A stretch of 64,000 nucleotides of DNA from Neodiprion pinetum (lineage: Eukaryota > Arthropoda > Insecta > Hymenoptera > Diprionidae), in assembly GCF_021155775.2 (NCBI RefSeq), contig NC_060232.1, forward strand, positions 20,839,922 through 20,903,921. The letters are read 5' to 3'. How positions within the stretch are numbered: position 1 is the first letter of the stretch; each line of letters starts with the position of its first letter. The notes under the pieces were generated by a model. The model was given only the letters and a program-made list of their open reading frames with translations, made no database searches and was not told the DNA's origin. The translations under genes were made by a program, and so were the position numbers. This document shows, piece by piece, positions 22,805 to 35,900 of the stretch.

Positions 22805-23449
22805 TATTTGTTTTGTGTCCTGAACGGCGAATGTGTATTCAGAATGTATCGCTAACTGTAAACAACACCAAAGTCAGTTACATGTATTGCGTGAACCATA
22901 CCGTTCAATCTGTATGTATATAACAGGATCTGGTTAACGAACGCGTCAGCTACGGTGTATGAATTTTCTTCTTTTTTCTCTAATGTTCTTCTCGTGACAA
23001 AGTTTAAAATTTTTTTCGACGTTAGGCGGTGTGAAATTTTGAACTTTCTACACCAAATTATGAGAAACCTTGAACAGACAGGGATTCTTATTTCTTCTTG
23101 CATTCCTGTTTCCGTAGCTCACTCTCTAAAAGTGCGTCACTCGCCTGAACTTGGAGCCCCTATCGGAGGATTTTACGTTCCGAGAATTTCAAAATTGGTA
23201 TGAAACGTATCAAAATTAGAACGAAATTCGAGGTGGCGCTCCTCGGCAGTATTAGATAAAAGTGTTAGATTACCGTTACGAATCTCGGCAGGACACGTTC
23301 AGATTTTCGTTTTGTTTCTTTATTTCCTGCAAGAACACAAATTAAGCTCAACATAAAGTTGTAATTTGATCACAAACTATCAGTTACTATAACTTTGCAA
23401 TAACAATACATAAGTTGTACATTTCTACACTTCTAATTAATTTTACATT
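22805..23449. other. No gene recognised
   Basis: Between the 132-bp duplication and the RPRD1 3' UTR; two open frames of about 80 codons on opposite strands show no domain. Confidence 0.5.
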
Positions 23450-23817
23450 TCCATATACAGACCATATCATTTATTATTACTTCGTTATTCTAAAATTGTT
23501 GTTATTCGACAAAATGCAAGAAAACCCACCAGAAGAGTACAAAAAATTCTTAAAAGTCACCCCGTAGATACCTAGTTGTGTGGCTGTGGGCGACTTGTTT
23601 TTCTGCTACATTATAAAATAATTCCAACTCATCTGGCAGATCCAGATCTGTCGTGTGCTTACAAATTTAGGAAAACCGTATCAAAATGTGCGAATTTGGT
23701 ATCCTTAATGTACTGCCTACAGGTTCACTTGTGAATTAATTATAATACACCATTACACTGAAATGATGACTCGTCAAATGTTTAATAGAACAATAATGTA
23801 TTTCTTCAAGAATTAAA
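23450..23817 (-). other. Probable RPRD1 3' UTR
   Basis: AT-rich stretch just after the RPRD1 stop. A canonical AATAAA on the minus strand lies at 23475-23470, about 345 nt after the stop; another occurs near 23320. The UTR end is inferred only from these signals. Confidence 0.4.
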
Positions 23818-23967
23818 TTAATTTAACGAGAACAAATCACCAGCTGAAGGGAGAGGCGCCAGTCCACCAGTGACATCAGGTAGTTGCGTCAAATCGGGAA
23901 GATTGGAGATGTGTGATTTCACTTCTGTCCGTACTGCGCACACCTTTTTCAACTTCTCTTTGTAGTC
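23818..23967 (-). CDS. RPRD1B: RPRD1 exon 5 (C-terminal tail and stop)
   Basis: This 49-codon terminal exon begins after CTACGCAG and reads DYKEKLKKVCAVRTEVKSHI, then LPDLTQLPDVTGGLAPLPSA and GDLFSLN, stop TAA. The VTGGLAPLPSAGDLF tail is diagnostic for RPRD1. It lies 26.8 kb from exon 4 and is too short to stand out by length alone. Phase 0 fits exon 4 exactly, so no exon needs to be missing between them. Confidence 0.93.
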   Translation of the reverse strand, partial: DYKEKLKKVCAVRTEVKSHISNLPDLTQLPDVTGGLAPLPSAGDLFSLN

Positions 23968-26900
23968 CTGCGTAGTTTATTGAAATTTAGTTAAGTAGCT
24001 TCCAACCTAAAAACGTTTCAAAAAGTACACTGCTTCCAAAATCAGGGTTATTGAAGAATAGTTATGGAGAAGCTCATTCCTGCAGTTTTTACATTTTAAA
24101 AAAATGTTGGAACTGATACTTTATAATATTAGATGACAATTTTATATTCCAAGTAGAATGATATCGATACTTCAAGAATATTTCCGTTAATATTAATTGC
24201 TCATCTCAATCAAATCACAGATGCATGTGTATACAGGTCTCGACTACGAGACAATAAGTCTGTGGTCAGGACGCTCAAACTTTTCTCGACAGCAAAGTCC
24301 AGGCAGCTAAGTTAGGCGAAAAATTTGTTGCTCGCAGTGAATTCATTACTAGCGGGAAAATTTCGAAGAACAAATTCATATAACTATTGTCAACTGTGTG
24401 GTGACTAGGCTCCTGGCACTGGACTAGATTCTCTGACAGCAGGAGGTCCCGCTATTGTCCCCACAAAACGTGGGACTAGTATTCATATGTTTCACCCCTA
24501 CGCCCTCTGCCCCTGCAAATCTGCTCTCTTCGTTGTTTCTAACCTTCATATAACCAATAGGAACCGCGGTTTATGAGCCGGTGACTACTGGTACCATGTA
24601 GTGGCGGGGGACATTAATAGGGATTACAGTATGCCAGCAGTGTCAGGGGCCTACCAATGATGACTCAGTCCGTGAGACAAGATTACAGTGGACGCTAGAT
24701 ATATGGCCCTACCGCGAGGAGAGGAAAATCTTAAAAATGGCTAGTTGCTAATAGCTCCCACTGCTGGCGTCGAAAGCGAGAGCCGTGCGCGGTGGGGGGT
24801 AAAAATGCAGCACAGTGGGAGATGGGCGCGCTAAGGTGAGGGATGTCGCATTTGCGTGCGTAACCGTGCGTATGGAGGGGCACTCGCTCGCATGGCCTTA
24901 TACTGAAACTTTATCTAGCGCCTACTGTATTCATTTTTGAATCTTACGACTTTCGATTTTGTGTTGTCACAAGTAGTTCGATCGATATTGCGACTATTGT
25001 TAACACCATTGTACCAGAGCGGTCACGAAAACGAGACAATTATCGATTGTGGTAACCCGGAAATTGAATCGTATTTAGGTATTTTACATATTTGCAGCTA
25101 GACTCTCGTCGAAGAAGGGATCTACTTTCAAATGATATTTTTTTGTGTTTTATATTTTGTTCTAATTTAAACGAGAATCGTACTCCTGAGACAGCTGAGG
25201 CCGCGCCCCTCGGGATTGACTACATACTTGTTTGGTTGAAACGAAGAACCCCAAAAACACGGCGCAAGGAGTGAACGCAAAGTGCAACCGGCGGTTCTGA
25301 AAGACAGATCGCAAAGAAGCCCGTGTCACTCAAGTTCTCGCATTCAAAGCTCGGAGTTACCGTTATGGATGTGCCGGAAGAATAAACTCGCGTACATACA
25401 CCATCAGATGTGGTAAACGTGCGAAAAATTTGCTTTGCGCGCAGAGGGGCGCCACCGGCAATCGAAGCGAGCAAGCTGAAAACCAGAGCACGAAATATCA
25501 GGTCGCCACTGACACTTAAAGTTACACGTCGCGGCGTCGCCCAGAACAATCATACTTTTGTTTGCTCCTTGTTTACACCGCCCAGAACATGTAATCATAG
25601 ACCGAAGTGTCAACTTAATAAATAGTGGGGAAGAGGAAAAACTATAACAATAATAACAAATAAAATAAAAAATTCAATAAAGAAGCGGATGAGAAAATAT
25701 CAATAGTCTAAGTTTATCTGTTCCCTTTTTTCATACTCTTTGTGAAGGTTCTTGGGTAATTTAAAATTCTAGATAAGTAATTAGGAGAAAATCCAATATT
25801 TTTAGATGCATTTTTGTCATGATGTAACACTTTCTGTAACATAAGGTGCAACTAAAACGAATTGAAAAACTACACTCTAAATAAAATGAAAAATGATGGT
25901 GTCTAAACCTATAATCGGGGATTCCACGTCAACTCAGTAAAGAAATGGTCAATATTTTTTTTTCATTGCAAAATTTTTTTCTTTGATAGTATAGTCTTTA
26001 GAATCCGGATGAAAGTTAAATTTTCTTTAATTAATTAATATTGGTCTGCGAATTTCAAAACCTTTTTCAAAACCTAAGAATGGAAATATTCGATTTTGCA
26101 TTTGAAGGCTCTCACATAAACTTCAGAGTGAAATATGATTTATTTTATTTCAATGAATTTTCGATTTTGGATTGATGTTTTACATGATATGTACAACAAT
26201 CTGTTATAGTATTACCATAACTAATCTGTATGTGAGTCATTCCACGTCAAGTCGGACGAATTTGGCCAAAAATATACCTCGATATTTCTGGTTCTCTCGT
26301 GATTTTTTTACAGATTCTCTGTGCAAAATGAATAAATCTGATATTTTTTTTTTTTTCAACTCGAGTGGTTTACAAATTACAAGGGGTTGAATTTTCAAAA
26401 AATCGAAATCATGCTCTCCATTAAACGTCGATATCTCCACTTCCCTTTGTCGTGCATATTCCAGCAAGAACTCATTTCAAAGCTCTTGAATCTTAATTTC
26501 ACCTTATTTATTTCAAATTTATGGAATCACTATTTTTCGATTTATAATAAACAATTATATTATTTAAACGTGATTTTCAAGACAAGCCCATTTGAAAGTT
26601 AAAAAAAAATACGAGTATGTTCCTTGATTCATTCTCTAAAAAACCTTCAAGTTTGAAGGTAGAACTCCGACGGGAACGATATTTAAAAAGTGATTTATTT
26701 TTGCGGGACGTCGGGCGCTGGAGTGGACACAGTCAGGGACGCAGCAAACCCAGTTTGCGCGCCGTTGTACGTACTTGAAATTCAAGTCAGGTAACAAACT
26801 GTGTGTTAATTTTGCCTTTTATTAGATTGGTTTGCAATTTCGCAACTTTGAATACAGGTCCAAAAATGTTTATTACAGTTTATACTTAATTTCTGAAAAG

Positions 26901-29900
26901 GTTCTAGATATCCAGTAATCGACAAATTTGCAGGATATTCCGAGTAATACAATAACAATACCGATTGTTTGAACACCCGTTTGCGCAAACCCTCAGATAT
27001 AGATTTAGGACCAGAACTGAGTTCTTATCAGCCTCTTGGAAATCTCCTTTTATTTATCCTTTCAGGTATTCATGACATCTCTTGACTGGCAAAATGCATT
27101 CTATTAATTGACTAGTTTAGTATTACTATTGTCTTGCTGGACTCACATCTATTTTCTGATCACGTAGCTTCAAATACTCACAAGTATTTTATAGTTTTCG
27201 AAGTGCTTTAAAATTAAATCATCAATAATCATTATGATACCAAAATAGATAAGTTATGACTGTTGCTTCAATCCGTTTAATTTAGAAAAGCACTCATGAA
27301 GATCAGCGAAAAATTTGAGACGTGTACTTATGCAAATATAAAAATCTGTGATTATTGTCGATTAAAATTTGCAAAAATTCCTGAAATCGATAAAATCCGT
27401 GATAGTTCTTCAGTAACAAGTAAGGATCCTCAACCTAGTGTAATGATTCAAATATAACCGCGCGATGAACACGGCACGAGTGGATTAGGTTAGACCCAGG
27501 GAGTGGGGAACCTGGTCACAAATTTGAAATTCGGGGGCTTGGTCTACGTCTCTCCAGGAGGAAGGAGGTGCAGAGGTGTTCGTCTCTGAAATAGTCGACT
27601 AACTGAGAATAAAAAGTAAATCTAAACGACGAGGACGTACCTATTAAAATCAAAAATTAAACACTCCAAACCCAAGCCAAATTTAAAAAGAGACGATAAA
27701 ACGAAGAACATTAAAAGTGCAATAAACAAATATAGTGCCTCGACGAAAAACCGTTATTGACAATACTTTATAATTTCAACGATATCCACCCATTTTAACA
27801 ATATACACTGTTTTAACTATATACACTTGGAATAAATGAATGGATGAATGAATGAATTTTAAACATAATGACGGCTCATGTGTGGTTATATTTATAAATA
27901 AATTAAAATTTTCAGTCTACTCCTCATACTTTGTAAAAGATTTTTAATATTGATTTAGCCTCATTTTTAATTTTCAAATAATCTTATAAATTGGCGCCCA
28001 ACGCGAAGGCTCGAAAACTAGGAAAAAAGTGTGAATGATTAAGAGGTTAAGATAGAATTTAGAATTTTCAGTTAATTGCATGGGTAGAGTAAAACGAACT
28101 CCAGTTTCTAGACCGAAAACTACACGTAGCGGCCGAAATATTCAGTATAAAAACATGGCACCTGGTTCGACAAATTCAAATTCTGACCGTGAAGACAATG
28201 CGACTGGAGTTGAAGGAGGTGATGATTTGAACAAATTGAGACTAGAACGACAACAATTGGCTAACCAACAAAAAGAATTGGACAAGTCTTTGCGTGATAA
28301 GCAGCAGCAGGACGCGATGATGCCGGAAATTCGACGTTTGACGGAGGAAAATGAGAGACAACGTCAATTGGTAGAAAGATTGTCGGCAGTAGAACCAATT
28401 CAACAAAATCAAAATATTGAAGGAAGGTTAGTAGGAGGTTTGATAAACCAATTGCAATCATTTCAAATAGAGATAAAAGTACCTAAATTTTCTGGGGAGG
28501 ATAACACGAATCCTAGAGAATTTTTAAACGATTTAGAAAGGTATTTCGATGTGAAACACGTACCGGCTGAACAAAAAATATTAGTTATTCATGGTGCATT
28601 AAATGGTAGAGCTAAAATTTGGTTTGATGGAAAAAAAAGTAGGTTTGACGATTACGAATGTTTTAAAACTGCATTTTTGAAAGAATTTTATTCCGTAGCT
28701 ATAAGAATCAGAGAAAAAAATCGTTGGTCGATGCGCAAATTCAAAGGGAGTGAAAATAATTTGCAAACGTATTTTTTAAAACAAACTAAAGAAGCTCAGT
28801 ATTTTGAACCCAAGTTGTCGGATTACGAAATAAATTATAGTATTATTCAACAAATGCCGATTAAAGTGAGGGAATCGTTAGTTGCAATTGATTTTTCCGA
28901 TAATAATAGAGTTGAAGCCGCGTTAGCTCAGCTAGATTTAACTTATGAAGAAAGAGAACGTGAAAAACCTCGAAATTCACAGTCTTATAACAACAATTCG
29001 TATAATACCAGCGAAATCAATAAACCAGGTCACATTAACGCACAACCGAAATATCAACAGATAAGTCAACATAACGGGGTATCTACGAATCCAAATTTTC
29101 AAAATACTGTACCAACAGCTGTTAGTGTTTGTTTACCCAACACAAGTTATCCGCCACCTACTTACAAACTTACTACTTACTTTTGGACAAAATCAAAGGT
29201 CGAATGGATATCATTTACCAACAGGCAATCATAATAATAACAATAGTAATAACCAACGACAAAATTTAAACTGACTATCGGCGCGTTGAATCAAGGTCCA
29301 ATAACGTGTCGTGACCCTTTTGATTATATTACGGACCTATCTTATGATGTAACTGGTACTGAAAAAAATGTCCAAAAAAATTCAAGATTAACTGTACCAA
29401 GATGTCCACATGTCTTAGTTACTGTTTTGGGGATTAGAATACATGCACTTCTTGATACTGGTAGTCAAGTGACATGTACTCGTATATCCGAAGAATTTTT
29501 CAATCGATTAATGACAGTAATAAATTTAGATATTCTCCCGGTTAGTAAAGTAATGGTAATCCCAGCTATTGGACGAAAAACTATAACTGTTAAAAAACAA
29601 GTTTTCTTACAATTGCATTTGGCAAATCAAGTTATAGAATATTCATGTCTTGTTATTCCACATTTATCTAATCGTATAATACTTGGTAATGATTGGTTAT
29701 TGAAAAACGAAGTGATAATAAATTACAAAGATCGTATGCTGGAAGTCAACGGTGTTCATATCGGTATACCAACGGTGTTGTTTGATTTGGAACCTTTAGA
29801 TAAATTGGTATCCTCTACAAATAACGAAGTAACTTTAATTCAAATAATAAATATGCAAAATGTTAATTTAGATTTAAGTAATGAAAATGATAAACTTGTT

Positions 29901-32900
29901 ATTGGTGAAGAAAATTGTGGAGTTGATGTGTTGATTCATAATGAACAACCACACTGCCATTTAGAAAATGAAATTGAATTGATAGTTGATGAAAATAATA
30001 TTGTTAATGATAATGATGTTGATACACAGCATCTCAATTGTGAAATGTATAAAAATAATTTACCTCGTGAAAATGATTTTGTTAAGTTAGTTAAAGCCAT
30101 TGAAATAAATAGTAGTCATAAACAACTAGAAGAAACAAATGAGGAAGAAAGATCTCAAAATTCAAAGAAAGATGAAAGATTTTTAATACATGGAGAGGAT
30201 CATAATTTTTTTAAAGAGTCTTCAAACTTCGTGCATAGTCTAACGACACTCAGTAATGTACAGATTGAAACTGTCTGTGCACTTCGTAAAAAGTATCAAG
30301 TCTTGTTTTCCAATAAACCCGGATGTACTCAAGTATCTCAACATGAAATCAAAGTAACTAAACCAAATCCAATTGTACGAAAAATTTATCCAATTCCTTT
30401 AGCTTTGCGAGAGTTAGTAGACAAAGAAACTAAAGATATGATAGCTATGGAAAGACTGTTGAAGAACTTTCGTTATCGACGCAAGCAACAAAAAGTGATC
30501 TAGAATGATCTAGTTTTATTAAAAGTACCACTACCCTCTAATGCAGCTGATAGAGTAACTCATAAGTTTTTTCACATATATCATGGACCATATAAGATTA
30601 CAAAAATGATTGGAAAGAATGCGTTCGTGTTATGTAATCCAGAAAATTTAAATGATGTCAAAGGTACATATAATAGATTAAATTCACGCAAGTATCAAAC
30701 TTCCTAGTTTCCTGAATCAATTTTGAAAGCAATTTATATACATTTAAGTTTATTGATATTCAAAAAAAAAAAAAATATATAATAATGTAGTTAACTCGTA
30801 TGAATCTCAATGAAATTGATTTCATCCTCTACTTTGGACTCGACATAGAATAATGACAAGCAAATTTTGTGAGTTAGATTTAATTTTTTATTAAGTGGAC
30901 GAGATTGTAATAATCGGAATAACGGAAAACCAGAAGATTGTTAATTAGTTTATACAAGTGGATGAATGTGTGTGGAAGAATGCGTGTGACAAACTTTCCA
31001 GTGCTAATAATGCAAAAAGGTGATGAAATTTGAAGTATGTGCAGAGAACGGTGGACATGAAGCAGTTTTCGATAATTATATAATAAATTTGAGTATGGAT
31101 AATGAACAATGACAATAACTGGTGTTTGTGATAATTATGATAAACCTAACCATCACAAAAGGGAGGCAAATGTAATGATTCAAATATAACCGCGCGATGA
31201 ACACGGCACGAGTGGATTAGGTTAGACCCAGGGAGTGGAGAACCTGGTCACAAATTTGAAATTGGGGGGCTTGGTCTACGTCTCTCCAGGAGGAAGGAGG
31301 TGCGGAGGTGTTCGTCTCTGAAATAGTCGACTAACTGAGAATAAAAAGTAAATCTAAACGACGAGGACGTACCTATTAAAATCAAAAATTAAACACTCCA
31401 AACCCAAGCCAAATTTAAAAAGAGACGATAAAACGAAGAACATTAAAAGTGCAATAAACAAATATAGTGTCTCGACGAAAAACCGTTATTGACAATACTT
31501 TATAATTTCAACGATATCCACCCATTTTAACAATATACACTGTTTTAACTATATACACTTGGAATAAATGAATGGATGAATGAATGAATTTTAAACATAA
31601 TGACGGCTCATGTGTGGTTATATTTATAAATAAATTAAAATTTTCACTCTACTCCTCATACTTTGTAAAAGATTTTTAATATTGATTTAGCCTCATTTTT
31701 AATTTTCAAATAATCTTATACTAGTACCAGTGCGGTAATTCAATCGTCAAGCGCCGAAGAGAATTCTACGCCAAGGAAAAGATATGTGGATATTTTGAAA
31801 TTAAATGAGAGTTTAATTGATCTGGGAACATCACCCATTAGTAAAATAAAATTACTGCAGAAGAAGACAAATTCAAAAAATTGCGCAAAACACTAGCTTC
31901 AAAGATATTTCATATCGAAGTTGAAACGGAATCGGAAGAGAAAACAACAAATAGTGAAATTATTCAAAATTAAAAGAAGATTTTCATTGTACAAATGACC
32001 AGAAGAAAAAGCTTCAAATTGTAACAATATTTAAAAATTGATAATTTCTCAAAATTCATACGAACTTCGATGTTTCGAACCGGATGATTACCGTAGCCAA
32101 AAAACTGCAGAAGAACCCACCCCCAACATGAAGACTGGTAAAGAGTTGGGCCAAGATACACTGACCTGTGTTGTGGATTTTTATACATCTGATCTCATTA
32201 GTCGTATGATGGCGGGTAGAAAAAAATTTAAATTGCGGCTACAGAAAACGATCAGAAAATACATAAGTAGGAACGACTGATTCTTTCCAATTTAAAAGAC
32301 ATATCACACCTTCAAGGAAAAGTACCCCGAGTTGAAGATCGACTTTTTAAAATGTTGTAGGCTAGGCCAAAACACTGCGTACTCCCTGGAGCTAGTGGGA
32401 CTCATTCAGTTTGTATAAACACAATCTATGAAAATGTGAAACTATTGTTAGATGGTGCAAGAATAGTACAATTGACAGAAAATACGCCGCAATTATTGAA
32501 TGATTAGAAAGATTGTTTGAAACGAATGATGTGCAACCCACCAGCAGCCAAATGTCATCTAAATCAGTGTAGAAGTTGTTCAGGCACCAAAAATGTAGTG
32601 AAGCAGTTGGAAGAATCATTCGAGGAGGCATTGATTGATACCGTGAGGTACAGACAATGGGTATCAGTGGATAGAATAAATTTCGAAACTATGCAAACAC
32701 CTGTGCAAGATTTCTTGGATAAATTTTGAGCACAACTGCAATCGCTGATGACACATGCATTTATTGCTCAGCAGCAGTCCGCTTATTTCCGAATAATTGG
32801 AACCAAGAAAATATTTTGTGGTCTGCTATTTTGCAGAAATCTATGCGTTTGTTATCCAGAACGCGATTCAGGGTGTATACTGAAACAAACACCAATTGAC

Positions 32901-35900
32901 GATACAACCTTTCGTTGCCTACTATGAAAAAGACGGAACCATTAAGCACAAGAATTATATAGCAATTTCAGAGTGCCTCAAACATGATATCGAAAATTTG
33001 TGGAGTTTCTAAAGCGTGAAATACGTGATGTTCATAACATTATTCACTTCTCGGATGGAGCCGGCGCGCAGTATAAAAACAAAATAAAAATTTTGAACGA
33101 ATGTTCTTACAAAAAAGACTTTGGAGTTAGCGCAGAATGGAACTTCTTTGCTACATCACATGGAAAAGAGCTTTGTGATGGCATTGGGGGCGACCTCAAA
33201 AAATTAGCCGCGAAAAGCAGCCTAGAACTATCACAAGAACCGATAAATAGTCCCCGCAAATTTTGTTCTTGGGCTAAAAATAATAAGAATATTAAAAATA
33301 TCGACATAGATTTTTTCAGTAATGAGGCTAATAAGGAAAAAGCCGTATTACAAGCTCGATTTGAAAATGCGAAGTTAGTACGTGGTACATTGACATGTCA
33401 TTACATAAAACCTATTACAAAGAAAAAAGTTGTTGCTAAAGCATATTCCAATGCATAGAAGTCAGTAGAATCATTGGTTTACAAGTAAATCGAATATTAA
33501 TAGAAATGTAAATTTGCGGTTTACTAAGATTTTATTCAAATGTACATATCGTTCTGAAGTTTATGCTGAGCAGTTTTGAGTTCGTTATTCAGTACGTAAT
33601 TAATTGAATAATACTGTGACCTATTTCATTTTAGAAATCAAAAAGGACATTATATTCACTATTTATTCTTGATGTACAGTAGCTATCGCACAGCTAAGAG
33701 CTTTGGTTTCAAATTTGTAATATTATGTTCTAAAATTTAAGTTAAGTGCGTCTTTACATTGAAAATTTCTGTTGTTTCAAGCCGATATTCAGTATATAAT
33801 GAAATAAATAATTTCGTAATATGATAAATTCAATGAAGTTGAACATGTGTATTATGCCCACCTTCATTCCTTGTATGTACAGCGGACAAGCGTCGGTTTC
33901 GGTGCGCCCGCGTACGCGGCCAGGCACGACGTCCCGCATGAATCAATCGCTATTCAAATGTAGTTTGCATCAGAGTTCCACTTACAAACTTACATGTTTT
34001 TTAGAGAATAAATCAAGGAAAACGCGCGTATTTTTTTTCAAAATTTTCCAAGAACGTTATCATCTTGAAAATCACGTTTAAATAATATAATTGTTTATAC
34101 CAAATGGAAAATTATTGATTCCATGAATTTAAAATAGATAAGATAAAAGTAAGATTCAAGAGCTTTGAAATGAATTTTTGCTGCATACGACAAAGGGAAC
34201 TGTAGATATCGATATTTAAAGGAGAGCATGATTCCGAGTTTTGCCATTTTTTTTTGTTGTAACTTTTGAACCATTCGAGTTAAAATAAAAAAAACATTGT
34301 TTGATGCATTCATTTTGCTTAAAGCTTCTGTAAAAAAAATTACATCAATTTTTCAGCACATGCGGTCAGAAAGGTGTCCCGCTTGACGTGGAATGACTCA
34401 TGTATAGCTGCCATCATGCCCTGCTGGGTACTTGACTTTCGGTATTTCTAAATACACTTTAAGCAAAGTCAGATAGGTGGAGGTCTTGTTTCTGGTTATT
34501 CCACATTTTTTTCTTTTTTTTTTGAGTCGAAACGGAAACCCCGTGAAATTTTTTAAAAGTTAGAACAAAGCTACATAGAAAAGGAGAGAATCGAATAGGA
34601 TATCACAAAATTTTGCTACTCACAATGCAAATAAAGCTGACTGTGATATTATTCATAATTGACAATACCGACATTGATTCTGTACAGATTAGGGAAACAT
34701 CTATATCATAAGATAGTTTTTAAATCTAATAATATGATCTAACAATAAATTGAACATTTCTAACAATGAATCTAACTTAAGCATTATAGCGGTTAAAGCC
34801 GAGTAGCCAGACAAAGACAGATAGCATAAACGCTTTAGAGTGATAGAGAACAGGAAACCCTTAAGGATTGTAACGTGGCATTCTTGATGCCCGTTACAAG
34901 GAGCTCCTTGAACCCTGGGCGGAACCAAAATTTGGGGGTTTCCAAGATTGGGTCGCAGTCTTTGTAAAAGAGCGCCAGAACTAGCATCACGCATCCGAAA
35001 CTACGAGAGGGGACACTTTAGTGAATAGCGTAAGATTTTTTAGGTTTTTTGTTTTTTTTTTATTTTTGAGCTACAACGGCATCAGACAGGAAATCGGCAC
35101 CGAATTCGAGGAAATTGCGGAGTGGCGAACTAACGACGATTGAGAAGGAAGGATGTCGAGGCTGCGGAGGGGGAGCCAACGAAGATCCCCGCATCGCGGG
35201 AATTAGCCCAGGGAAGATAGGAAATAAATAGGAAATTTTTGGAGACAGCAGATATCGAGATGCGGTTTTCTGCATTGTGTTCAGGAAGGTCCCAGGAAAA
35301 AAGTCTATATCGTCTGGTGGGGCCATTTTTCGAAAAATGCATTCTGGGCCAATAAGTGCATTTTGCAATTGCATAATTACTTGTAATATTATGAGAACGA
35401 CTGGAAACTCGGAAAAATCGTTCGGAAATCGTTACTCGGGGGTTTTTGGGGATGCTGAATTCAATTCTGGCGATAGAATTATCCGGGGGCGTTCAGGGGT
35501 GGCCCTGCGGAGGAGCCCGGGGAGTGATTAGGGGGAAAATTGCAGCGTCCATGAAAACAAACGAAAATCGTTACTCGGGGGTTTTTGGGGATGCCAAATT
35601 CAATTCTGGTATCAGAATCATTCGGTCGTGCCCGGGGGGGGGGGGGTGTTGCAGCGTTAAATTGAGTTGAATTTTGCATCCCCAAAAACCCCAGAGTAAC
35701 GATTTTCGTCTATTTTCATGGACGCTGCAATTTTCCCCCCAATCACCTCCCGGGCGCCCCCGCAGAGCCACCCCCGACGCCCCCGGATAATTCTAACGCC
35801 AGAATTGAATTCAGCATCCCCAAAAACCCCCGAGTAACGATTTTCGAGCGATTTTTCCGAGTTTCCAGTCGTTCTCATAATATTGCAAGTAATTATGCAA

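Larger units (their letters stand above)
27439..31720 (+). mobile_element. Ty3/gypsy LTR retrotransposon, internally deleted, recent
   Basis: Two 550-bp LTRs (27439-27988, 31171-31720) differ at 5 positions by my count (about 0.9%), so the insertion is recent. 4-bp duplication CTAG at 27435-27438 and 31721-31724. Primer site TTGGCGCCCAACGCGAAGGC at 27991 fits a tRNA-Lys 3' end. Polypurine tract AAAAGGGAGGCAAA at 31157-31170. Internal order: gag, protease, start of RT, then directly the integrase tail. Most of RT, RNase H and integrase are deleted, so it cannot move by itself. No envelope gene. Confidence 0.93.
26233..34400 (+). mobile_element. Long-TIR DNA transposon, 3.9 kb without the nested LTR element
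   Basis: Left TIR 26233-26722 and right TIR 33920-34400 are reverse complements: TGAGTCATTCCACGTCAAG at the tips, then ATCATGCTCTCC, TTCCCTTTGTCGT, TTTCAAAGCTCTTGAATCTT, ATTATTTAAACGTGATTTTC and finally GCGGGACGTCG at the inner end. They are visibly diverged but colinear. Flanks TGTATG and TGTATA may be an imperfect 6-bp target duplication. It encloses a transposase-like pseudogene interrupted by an LTR element. Confidence 0.8.

Noticed and set aside
24420..24900. CpG-richer stretch as a promoter of a separate gene
   Set aside because: No coding exon with recognisable protein follows on either strand within intron 4.
29286..30707. Possible intact endogenous retrovirus-like pol
   Set aside because: Most of RT, RNase H and integrase are deleted, a stop lies at 30501, and there is no env.
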